Shown: piece by piece, positions 1 to 6,638 of the stretch
Numbering within the stretch: position 1 is the stretch's first letter
How the letters are laid out: the number at the start of each line of letters is the position of its first letter
Origin: Terriglobia bacterium
Lineage (GTDB): Bacteria; Acidobacteriota; Terriglobia; UBA7540
Assembly (NCBI GenBank): GCA_030040515.1
Contig: JASHTO010000094.1
Location: 1 to 15,649, forward strand
DNA: 15,649 nt
Direction of reading: 5' to 3'
Position numbers and translations under genes: made by a program
Notes under the pieces: model-generated
What the model saw: the letters and a program-made list of their open reading frames with translations, nothing else
Told to the model about the DNA's origin: nothing
Databases searched by the model: none

Positions 1-1
1 C

Positions 2-196
2 GAAATTAGTCTGTTCGCCCGGCAATGCCTCGGGAGACGCAGGATTCCCACCTTGGCTATCCTACGACGCGAAGCCCGCGCCTGGAACCGCAAGGTCAAT
101 CGCATGCGGGTGAAGATTGACTGGCAATTCACGCGCCGGAAAGCGCGAGCAAAGTTTGGCTACCAACGGAATCTTTTTATGCGGTCAAAGAACTAG
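2..196 (+). CDS. IS630-family transposase, C-terminal end only
   Basis: The frame is open from the window edge to TAG at 194-196 and gives 64 residues. They include AWNRKVNRMRVKIDWQFTRR followed closely by KFGY. This W-N-x4-N...I-x-W-x-F-TR-x-(D/K)AR-x-K-(L/F)GY pattern is the usual C-terminus of IS630/Tc1-mariner-type DDE transposases, next to the last catalytic residue. The catalytic DDE positions lie outside the window, so I cannot tell whether the gene is intact upstream. The element ends shortly after the stop, because M61 peptidase homology starts about 20 nt later in another frame; the insertion therefore appears to have cut the 5' part off that peptidase gene. No terminal inverted repeat could be defined with one end visible. 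Confidence 0.7.
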   Translation, partial: EISLFARQCLGRRRIPTLAILRREARAWNRKVNRMRVKIDWQFTRRKARAKFGYQRNLFMRSKN

Positions 197-213
197 CAGA
201 ACACGGCAATAGC

Positions 214-1185
214 TTTGAAGCGAACAATTACGACGGATTGGTGGATAGCCCGTTTTGGATAGGCAAGTTCTCGGATGCACAGTTCGCGATGCGCGGAACA
301 GTAATTTCCGTCGTCGTCGATGCTCCCCCAAATGTTCTTGACATGCAGAAACTGATCCGTCGGGACGAAACAATTATACAAACTGAGGCAGATTGGATTG
401 GACTCCTTCCGATTAGGTCCTATATGCTGCTTTATCAATTCTCAGATGGGGGCGAAGTTGAAGGCATGGAGCACTCGCGGGCCACCGCCATTGAGGTCCC
501 GGCGTCCGCCATTAGGGCAGACATAAGTGCGATTGACAGCGTAACCGCGCATGAGTTTTTCCATCTCTGGAACATCAGGCGAATCCGCCCTTGCAGTATG
601 GTCCCGGTCGAGTATACAAAGGAGCCATATACGTCCGATCTGTGGTTCAGCGAAGGCGCCACTAGTGCGGTTGCCCGACTTATCCTTCTGCGAGCTGGAC
701 TGCTGACGGAGCAGCAGTATCTTGATCGGTTGGGAAGTCTTATTACCGGCTTGGAGAATACGCCGGCGCGGAAGTACCAATCGGTTGAAGACGCAAGCCG
801 TACGGTCTGGCTCTCAAGATACCCCGCGTACCAAGCGCCGGATCGGAGCATCAGTCATTACCAGAAGGGAGAGCTTCTCACGGTGATGCTCGATCTCTTG
901 ATTCGAAAGGAGACAGAAGGACATAAATCGCTTCAGGATGTGTTTCGTTATTTGGAAAGCGCTTACGGAACGGAGGGCCGTTGATTCCGAGGCGGAGCTG
1001 CGATTGAGGAAGCGATCAAAGCATCTACAGGGGTGGACTTATCGGGGTTCTTTCTCGATTACGTGAGAGGCACAGCGGAGACTCCCTACAATGATTTTCT
1101 GCGGATCGTGGGATTAATGGTTGTCAGTTCGCAGAATGATTTCAAAACGAAATACGGAAGGTGTCCCAGAGATCGTTGGAGGTGA
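214..1185 (+). pseudogene. M61 family (glycyl aminopeptidase-like) metallopeptidase remnant
   Basis: M61 peptidases are zinc aminopeptidases with an N-terminal domain, a catalytic domain and a C-terminal PDZ domain, usually about 550-650 residues. The catalytic part is seen here. It contains TAHEFFHLWNIRRIRP (HExxH zinc site, about 105 codons after 238), the third-ligand region LWFSEGAT, the SHYQKGELLTVMLDLLIR segment and, later, FFLDYVRGTAETPY. Homology (FEANNYDGLVDSPF) starts near 214, upstream of any good start codon, so the TTG at 238 is not a real start. An in-frame TGA at 982-984 interrupts the gene; the same frame then resumes family-like sequence to 1185. The N-terminal domain is missing beside the IS630 fragment, and the PDZ domain is missing beside the IS256 remnant. 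The gene is truncated at both ends and interrupted, almost certainly dead. Confidence 0.8.
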
Positions 1186-1203
1186 GCGGCGGTCGGAATC
1201 ATT

Positions 1204-2446
1204 TTACGCTGCCTCCCTCTGCGAGGACACCTCCTTTTGATCAAGGACGGATTTGAGCATCCACAGATCGCGATAGCCCATGATCTTGCGGAAATTCTGT
1301 TCGGTCATAAGCAAGGCGGCGGCAGACTTTGCGCGTGCGCAGGCGGACGCCGCTGTGCGGGCTCTTGATCACATTGGTCGAGACCAGACAACGCGCCAGA
1401 CGGGGCGATACTCCCAAACGATTCACGGTGAACATCTCGGCCAAGCCTTCGCGCAAGCTCGCCGCCGCGCTGGGATATTCCCGCTCCAGCCATTCCGCCT
1501 GCTTCTCCAACCTCGTCATGCCTTCCTTCGCGGGCAGCCGAAAGGCGGCGCGCAACGCGGCTTTCGTTTGATCCTTCAGGTGCTCGGGCAGGTAGCCCAT
1601 GACGTTTTCGATCTTGTGCTGCCGACAGCGTTGCACCGGGTTCTTTTCTCCGAACACCGCGTCAATGGCCACGCGCAGGGCCTTCGAGCCATCGATCACG
1701 AACAAGTATCGGCGGTCGGTTTTGACTCCCCGCCGCACCACGTCTTCCAGCAAACCTTTGGCCACCGCCTGATTTTCGCTGGCCCCGGCGGCGATGCCCA
1801 GTACGTGCTTCACCCCTTTTTCATCCACGCCTACCGCCACCAGCACGGGGTGCTCGCCGAAAATCACCCCGTCCTGGTAAATGATCAGCAACTCCAGATC
1901 GTCCAAGCGCCGCTCGCACAACCGCCGCAGATCGGCTTCGCTCGCTTCCACCGCCTGGCGGCTCACGCTGGAGCGCGTAACCCCCACCGTTTCCGCCATC
2001 TCCGGCAGCACCGCCCGGTACTGTCGCGTGGAGACCCCGCGCAACAGAATCTCCAGCATCCGGCCCCCCAGCTTTCCCCCCCCGCGCATCGCTTCATAGG
2101 CCGGAACCGCTACCTCGCCCTCGCGGCCCTGCCCCTTCTTTCGCAAGCGCGGGCGCTTCACCCGCAACTTCCTCTCGCGCAGACAAACCGTGCCGTCCTC
2201 CCGCCCGTGCCAACCGATCTCCCCACCCTTCTTTCCCGGATGCGGCACACCGGCCATCCTTTCCGCTGACAGCCTCAGCACCGCCTCAATCTGCGCCCGC
2301 CCCAGCACGTCAATCAGATCGTCGATCGCTAACTGCGACTGCTCCATCAACTCCACCATCGGAAGCAACGCTTGCCCCTGCTTCGCCAGATACGCCCCCA
2401 ACTCCTTGCTATTTCCCTTGCCCACGATGTGATATGGTTTCTCCAC
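1204..2446 (-). pseudogene. IS256-family (Mutator-type) transposase, inactivated
   Basis: Mutator-type DDE transposase, translated from GTG at 2446-2444 with AAGGAG about 8 nt upstream. The first two catalytic Asp are visible in YQDGV (D192) and FVIDGSKAL (D252), followed by the family block VQRCRQHKIENV. The third catalytic residue, Glu in the TTNxIESPxxGVR block of relatives, reads STNVIKSPHSGVR, with Lys361 (AAG, complement of 1364-1366). Just after RTRKV (about residue 374) the frame is wrong: the expected C-terminus MTEQNFRKIMGYRDLWMLK lies in another frame and ends at TAA 1204-1206. About 15 residues normally present between these blocks (the WRDGxMxLRW segment) are gone, so a deletion that is not a multiple of three has occurred. 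The 401-residue unshifted reading ends at 1241. I found no convincing terminal inverted repeats, so element borders are undefined. Confidence 0.85.
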
Positions 2447-2514
2447 GACGGTTCTCCTTTTTGAGATTTTCCCAACCCGATGCTATCCGAATCAGGTCAG
2501 ACTCGATAGAGAGC

Positions 2515-3224
2515 CGCGAGTACGACAGAAATCCTATTTCCTCCATTCCCCAGTTGCGAGAACGAGAACGTACGAGGCTCATCGACCTGAAGGAGTGGCG
2601 GCTGCTTACCGCCTGCAAAGGTGAACCGGAGCTGGAATCCTTCGTTGTACTCGCAGCCCTCACGACGATGAGGAAATCCGAGATACTCGCAAGGCCCTGG
2701 CGGGAGGTGCATCTGGATGGAGCTTTTCCGTATATAGAAGTTCCAATTACCAAAAACAACGACCCCAAGATAATTCCCCTTCCCGCTAGCGCTGTGGAAG
2801 AACTGAGGAGCCTGCCGAGTTACGGGAAAAGCGATTATCTCTTTTCTGCTAAACCGACTCACTTCCGCAAGGACCCATCGCAGTTTAAGAAGCTGCATCG
2901 TTGGGATATTCGCGAGGCTTTTGTCCAAGCCTGCAAGAGGGCCAAAATCAAGGATCTCCATATCCATGACCTCCGGCATCTTAGGCCCTCAATTCTTCTT
3001 GCCCAGAGCGTTCCCGACGCAGTCGTCGCGAAAGTACTGGCCACCGCAGCGCCGCATTGAGGAGATATCAGCACCTTTCGCAGTCCTTCAGAATGCAGAC
3101 CGTGGACCTGATCGCCAGTGTTCTGACGGCTGCGGCTGGTGACACACGTACTGACACAGTGGGTTTTGAGGGTGTGGGCAGTGTTTCGAACAAAAGGAAA
3201 GGGATCCAAGTGGTTAAATGGTAG
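2515..3224 (+). pseudogene. Tyrosine recombinase (phage/island integrase), frameshifted, N-terminus missing
   Basis: Catalytic domain of a site-specific tyrosine recombinase. Visible in order: NPISSIPQLRERERTRLI (start of the catalytic domain), TTMRKSEIL with the first catalytic Arg, the TKN...KIIPLP beta-hairpin, and IHDLRH (HxxR box). After AKVL (3031-3039) the current frame gives ATAAPH and stops at 3060. In another frame, starting GGC at 3039, the proper continuation GHRSAALRRYQHLSQSFRMQ appears, with the nucleophilic Tyr at 3066-3068, and runs to TAG at 3222-3224. One missing G near 3039 explains this. The SAM-like core-binding N-terminus (about 150-200 residues) is absent where the IS256 remnant abuts. 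The gene points at the 3' end of the tRNA-Val and its stop overlaps it, as in tRNA-targeted islands. Confidence 0.85.
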
Positions 3225-3296
3225 GCCCGAACGGACTCGAACCGTTGACCTCTACCGTGTCAAGGTAGCGCTCTAACCGGGCTGAGCTACGGGCCT
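3219..3296 (-). tRNA. tRNA-Val (anticodon GAC)
   Basis: Read on the minus strand, all four arms fold: acceptor AGGCCCG/CGGGCCT, D stem GCTC/GAGC, anticodon stem CTACC/GGTAG with loop TTGACAC (anticodon GAC, complement of 3259-3261), a 5-nt variable loop, and T stem AACGG/CCGTT around TTCGAGT. Discriminator A at 3222 is followed by an encoded CCA (3221-3219). The total of 78 nt with CCA is normal. Its 3' end faces the decayed integrase at 2515-3224, whose stop codon overlaps it. It appears intact, so any past integration preserved the tRNA. Confidence 0.95.
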
Positions 3297-3308
3297 GTAT
3301 GGACTTAG

Positions 3309-3599
3309 CTAATTGACACTCTGCACTTGGGGTGGATTTTGGGATGCCACTGCCCCAAATGCCCGCCTTGCCGAACGCTTGCCTGGGGCTCGGGCAAGGC
3401 CAGATTCCAGGGCTTGCCTTTGGGCCTCTGGCCGGATATAGCCGTACCGTTTCGCCATCCGAATCGCCGTCGAGGTCGACCAACCGAGAACCTGAGCAAC
3501 CGTTGCGACCGGCACGCCGCTTTCGAGCATCTTGGCAGCGGCTGAGTGTCGCAAATCATGAAACCTAAGTCCCTCCGAGGAACTCATGATATCACTCAT
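3309..3599 (-). pseudogene. Second tyrosine recombinase, C-terminal stub
   Basis: This 96-residue frame contains RFHDLRHSAAAKMLESGVPV (HxxR box and following helix), VAQVLGW (counterpart of LGH) and MAKRYGYIRPEAQR with the likely nucleophilic Tyr. That is the last third of a tyrosine recombinase. The upstream half, including the first catalytic Arg and the N-terminal domain, is missing; the sequence upstream of about 3600 is not integrase-like. The sequence differs from the integrase at 2515-3224, so it is not the other half of the same gene. It reads toward the 5' end of the tRNA-Val. The ATG at 3599 is merely the first Met in the fragment and no ribosome-binding site is evident. Confidence 0.75.
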
Positions 3600-3662
3600 G
3601 TCGGCTTTGCAGTTTGGATTTCGGCAAGAATTCGGTTGGCGGCTCTACCCGATCACGCTCAC

Positions 3663-3692
3663 ATTTCAATCCACCCCCCGCGCGGGGGCGAA
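3663..3692 (-). repeat. Solitary CRISPR-repeat-like sequence (type I-C style)
   Basis: On the minus strand this unit has CGCCCCCGCGCGGGGG followed by GTGGATTGAAAT. It matches the layout of well-known type I-C (Cas5d-type) repeats: a G/C-rich palindromic stem and the 3' handle GTGGATTGAAAC, with one base missing between stem and handle and a C-to-T change at the end. Length is about 30 nt versus 32 in the family. At the expected spacing (about 32-37 nt) on either side no second copy is seen, so this is not an array. No cas genes are in the window. Confidence 0.5.
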
Positions 3693-3759
3693 TTGCCTCC
3701 CTTCCCGATTTGATGCGCATAGAAACCTGCCGTTGTGTAGTGTCCTGGTTTGATGTAGA

Positions 3760-3804
3760 GCCGCCCTTTAGGACGGCATATGCCGGACTCAAGCCCGGCG
3801 CTAC
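3760..3804. repeat. Twin-hairpin dispersed-repeat-like unit
   Basis: Two tandem imperfect hairpins of identical build: GCCGCCC-TTTA-GGACGGC (3760-3777), then a 4-nt AT linker, then GCCGGAC-TCAA-GCCCGGC (3782-3799), followed by GCTAC. Each stem has one mismatch in seven pairs. From general experience, such paired G/C hairpins resemble REP-type intergenic repeats of environmental bacteria; only one copy is present in this window. Confidence 0.55.
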
Positions 3805-3811
3805 GGTGCTG

Positions 3812-3820
3812 TGGCATAAT
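3812..3820 (+). promoter_or_regulatory. Possible extended -10 promoter
   Basis: TGGCATAAT fits an extended -10 (TGn plus CATAAT) about 50 nt upstream of the truncated amidohydrolase start. No recognisable -35 is present; the preceding bases belong to the hairpin repeat. Weak call. Confidence 0.3.
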
Positions 3821-3871
3821 ACTCTCCCTTGGCGGAACGCCGAAGGTTGCGGTGAAGAGGAGGACCGGCTC

Positions 3872-4225
3872 TTGGTCATTGACTTTCACGCGCATTACGC
3901 TCGCCAGGAGAATTTCCTTCCGCGGCTGATCGAGGCGCTGCCCAAGGTGGGAATCGACCGCATCTGTTTGTGCTCGGCGGGCGAGGAATTCGGGCACGTG
4001 AGCAACGCGGAGGTGTGCGCAGCCTTCGAGCAATTTCCCGAGAAGATTATTGGTCTTGCGCGCGTGCGGCTTGGCACCGACTCGCCGGACGTGGTGGATG
4101 AGTTCGTGCGGCAGGGCTTCAAGGGCATCGAGATCATCAATCCCCTCGCGCCCTACGACGACCCCGCCTACTTTCCGCTTGCTTCACCTCACTCCTTAAG
4201 AGCCAATCCCCGGTGGAGGTTTTGA
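3872..4225 (+). pseudogene. Amidohydrolase-family (TIM-barrel metal hydrolase) N-terminal fragment
   Basis: Starts at TTG 3872, with GAGGAGG ending 8 nt upstream; the frame is open further upstream but that part covers the repeat and is not protein-like. The N-terminus VIDFHAHYARQ carries the HxH metal-binding motif of the amidohydrolase superfamily (COG2159-like). It is followed by PRLIEALPKVGIDRICLCSA and FVRQGFKGIEIINPLAPYDD, the first barrel strands. Homology stops after DPAYFPL (about 4180); the last 14 residues up to TGA 4223-4225 are unrelated. Family members are about 270-400 residues, and this has 117, so the rest of the barrel and the remaining metal ligands are lost. Eight bases later begins the NagB-like gene, so the two probably formed one operon before a deletion. 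It may still be translated, but catalysis is not expected. Confidence 0.65.
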
Positions 4226-4232
4226 ATTCCCC

Positions 4233-5084
4233 ATGACGCTTGCAGAAATTCTTGCCTTGCCCGTTGATGACCTTGTGCAGCGGGGGAAGATGGGGGTGCG
4301 TCTTTTTCCCTCGATTTCCGACATGATGGAATATTTCGCGCGCTCCATGGCCGCCGAGCTTCACGCGAACAACCAGAAGGGCGTGCCTACACGCTGGATT
4401 CTTCCGGTGGGCCCGGTGGCTCAGTATTTCCGGCTGGTGGAAATCTGCAATCGCGAGCAAATCAGTTGGAAGCGGGCAATCACTTTTCAAATGGACGAGT
4501 TCCTGGATTGGGAGAGCCGGCCGCTGCCCATCGATCATCCCCTGAGCTTCGAGGGTTTCATGCGCCACCAGGTTTTTGACAAGCTCAATCCCGACTTGCG
4601 GCCCGAGCCCGGGAATACGCACTTCCCGAACCCCTTCAATCCCGACGAAATCAGCCGGCAGATCGCGGCCGCGGGCGGCGTGGACACCTGCTACGGCGGG
4701 ATCGGCTATCACGGGCACGTGGCCTTCAACGATCCGCCCATCTCGCGCTGGAACCGCGTTTCGATTGCGCAGTTCCGCGAGTCGCGCACGCGCGTGGTGG
4801 CGCTGGGCGACGATTCGATTGTGGTGCAGAGCATCGGGTGCGCGGGCGGGAGCAGCGACATGGTTCCGCCCATGGCCGTCACCCTCGGCATGCGTGACAT
4901 CCTGGCGGCGCGGCGCATCCGGCTGTTTCTGGCGGGAGGAGAACGCCACCGCGCCGTTTTCCGCATCTCGCTGCTCGATGAACCGCGGGTTGAATACCCT
5001 TCCACCTTGCTGCAAGCCCATCCCGATTGCGTGCTTCATACGGACCAGGCAACCGCGCGGCCCATCCGGCCTTCGTTATTCTGA
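4233..5084 (+). CDS. NagB-like glucosamine-6-phosphate deaminase/isomerase-family protein
   Basis: A 283-residue protein of the NagB/RpiA/6-phosphogluconolactonase fold. NagB converts glucosamine-6-phosphate to fructose-6-phosphate and ammonia in the cytoplasm. Landmarks: TRWILPVGP (phosphate-binding start), TFQMDEF (D88 equals the catalytic Asp72 of E. coli NagB), GGIGYHGHVAFNDPP (ring-opening site), AVTLGMRDIL and a C-terminal AHPDCVLHTDQA. Against E. coli NagB, His143 is kept (H162) but Asp141 is His (H160) and Glu148 is Asp (D167). The assignment is to the family; the substrate may differ. Start ATG 4233 has GGAGG at 4215-4219, a somewhat long 13-nt spacing. It follows the truncated amidohydrolase by 7 nt, which suggests sugar or sugar-derivative catabolism. 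Confidence 0.75.
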   Translation: MTLAEILALPVDDLVQRGKMGVRLFPSISDMMEYFARSMAAELHANNQKGVPTRWILPVGPVAQYFRLVEICNREQISWKRAITFQMDEFLDWESRPLPIDHPLSFEGFMRHQVFDKLNPDLRPEPGNTHFPNPFNPDEISRQIAAAGGVDTCYGGIGYHGHVAFNDPPISRWNRVSIAQFRESRTRVVALGDDSIVVQSIGCAGGSSDMVPPMAVTLGMRDILAARRIRLFLAGGERHRAVFRISLLDEPRVEYPSTLLQAHPDCVLHTDQATARPIRPSLF

Positions 5085-5161
5085 TTGGGCAGCGACGCTT
5101 GCCCGCCGCCCGCCCATTTCGACCCTCCGATGGCTTCCACAGGCGGCCCAACATGGACAAG

Positions 5162-5191
5162 TTGTTCACCCAACCGTGCCCGGAGTATACT
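5162..5191 (+). promoter_or_regulatory. Sigma-70-type promoter
   Basis: TTGTTC (5162-5167), an 18-bp spacer, then TATACT (5186-5191), lying 37 bp before the GTG at 5228. It supports that start over in-frame starts further upstream, which would lie at or before the promoter. It likely serves the two-gene unit 5228-8432. Confidence 0.5.
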
Positions 5192-5227
5192 TCCGGCCTC
5201 AAGCTGCGCACCCATAGGGGAAAATTT

Positions 5228-6622
5228 GTGAACGTGGAATCCGGGGAAACCCGAAAGGCCGCGGCCGGATGTGTGGGGCGGATCGTGCGAGCGGCTGTCT
5301 GGGCGGCTGCGGCCCTGCTTTTGTATTCAACGGCTTTCGCGCAGGCGAGCGGAAGCGCGAGCCTGGAAGAAATTGCCGCGCGCTTTCCGGATGCAAGCCG
5401 CGTGGTGGCAGATTACTACGACGATTCCAGCCGCTACGCCGCGCTCACTGTCCTCTTAAACTCGCTGCCACGCGGCCGCGCCACTTACGAAAAAAGCTTC
5501 ACTTATTCCCAGACCAGCAATCAAATCGTCGCCAAATACGCCTCACGGGGAGTGGACCCGCAGGTCAGAAAATACTTTGACGACCGGGCCAGCCAACTCA
5601 TAAGGGATCCGAATTTCAAGCGCGGTGTTTTGGAACGGTACAAAGTTGCCGATCTGGCAGCGGTGCGACAGCCCGCGCCGGCACAAGGGCACCAGCCCAC
5701 TTATCAGGACCCATCTGCCTTCACGCGACGCGCCGTGCCCATTGACCAGGAGCTATTGCTGGGCGTCATCGCGGCGATTTGGATTGGAACGCTGGTGGTC
5801 ATGGCCCTGCTGCCCATGCTCGTCCAGACTCTCACGGGATGCCTCGCAGACTCAGGCCCTGCGGAGGCGGGGGCATCCACCAATCCCCTGCAATTGCCGG
5901 AATCATTGCGCGACTTCAAATTGGCCGGCGAGCGTTACATCTTGCAGATGGTCTCCGCGCAGGTCATCGAGGTGAAAACCCGGACGTTCACATACAATAC
6001 CGTCGTGAATACCGTTCCCTCGGTTGCATACGTGGGCGGACAACAGGTTCTGCTGCGTGGTGGTCAAAGAGTCGAATCCCACACTGGAACGAGCGACCGC
6101 GTCTGGGTGCGGACGGTGGATGGAGCCGAGTTGGATTGGGAATTTGTGGGGGATGTTTTCCCTACCCGCCAGGGACAGATCGTCTCGTCCATCGATCGCG
6201 ACCGCGGGAATGGGCAATCTGGAATGTTTTTTGTCTACAATCACGCCACCGGGAGGTTCACAAGCTTTTTCACCGGTCATCCTTCCCAAAAAATCGGAAT
6301 TCTCCTTCCCGCGATCGTCTCCGCGCTGGTGGGGACGGTGGGATTTCTGCTGGGCGCGGCCGTATTGTTTCAACTCAGAATCGGCCTGGCGGCACATGCC
6401 GTGGCGACCTGGCCATTTGCCCTCACGGTGGCCATCCGCAGCGATTGGATCTATTGCGTGGTTTGCGCGGGCATCGCCGCCCGCTACTTTGCCCGCGTCA
6501 CCCGAGGCAGAGTGCAGAGGCGAAGGGACAAACGATTCTGGGAAGATGTCAAGCCAGTCCTCATCCGGCATTTGCAACAAGCCACGCCGGTATTGGCTCA
6601 GCATTTCGCACAGGCACGATGA
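5228..6622 (+). CDS. Exported multi-pass membrane protein, function unknown
   Basis: I chose GTG 5228 because AGGGGAA precedes it by 5-7 nt, a promoter lies just upstream, and the N-terminus then reads as a signal peptide: basic residues, RAAVWAAAALLLYSTAFA, and a cleavage-like AFA-QA. The protein has 464 residues. An extracytoplasmic, Tyr-rich helical region (about 45-165) precedes one membrane segment (about 176-202). A soluble domain follows (about 230-350) with short beta-like blocks such as DRVWVRTVDGAELDWEF and MFFVYNHATGRF. Three more hydrophobic segments come next (about 356-382, 386-404, 407-422), then a basic C-terminus. I do not recognise a named family. The next gene starts 17 nt downstream, so they are probably co-transcribed. 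The in-frame ATG at 5153 lies upstream of the promoter and is less likely. Confidence 0.65.
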   Translation: MNVESGETRKAAAGCVGRIVRAAVWAAAALLLYSTAFAQASGSASLEEIAARFPDASRVVADYYDDSSRYAALTVLLNSLPRGRATYEKSFTYSQTSNQIVAKYASRGVDPQVRKYFDDRASQLIRDPNFKRGVLERYKVADLAAVRQPAPAQGHQPTYQDPSAFTRRAVPIDQELLLGVIAAIWIGTLVVMALLPMLVQTLTGCLADSGPAEAGASTNPLQLPESLRDFKLAGERYILQMVSAQVIEVKTRTFTYNTVVNTVPSVAYVGGQQVLLRGGQRVESHTGTSDRVWVRTVDGAELDWEFVGDVFPTRQGQIVSSIDRDRGNGQSGMFFVYNHATGRFTSFFTGHPSQKIGILLPAIVSALVGTVGFLLGAAVLFQLRIGLAAHAVATWPFALTVAIRSDWIYCVVCAGIAARYFARVTRGRVQRRRDKRFWEDVKPVLIRHLQQATPVLAQHFAQAR

Positions 6623-6638
6623 AAAAGAGGCCGGCCCA

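Noticed and set aside
1143..1203. Terminal inverted repeat of the IS256-type element (around GGTGTCCCAGAGATCG)
   Set aside because: No matching inverted copy was found on the other side, downstream of 2446, so element ends cannot be supported.
1280..2269. 329-codon open frame on the plus strand across the IS256 remnant
   Set aside because: It is the antisense shadow of the transposase, which has clear family motifs on the minus strand; the plus-strand translation is Arg/His/Pro-rich and has no motif.
3663..3700. A CRISPR array
   Set aside because: Only one repeat-like unit is present; no second copy at the expected spacing on either side.
5027..5227. N-terminal extension of the membrane protein
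   Set aside because: It overlaps the NagB-like gene and a promoter; starting at GTG 5228 exposes a signal peptide.
6024..6638. N-terminal extension of the TPR protein
   Set aside because: It overlaps the membrane-protein gene in another frame; GTG 6639 has a good ribosome-binding site and begins a signal peptide.
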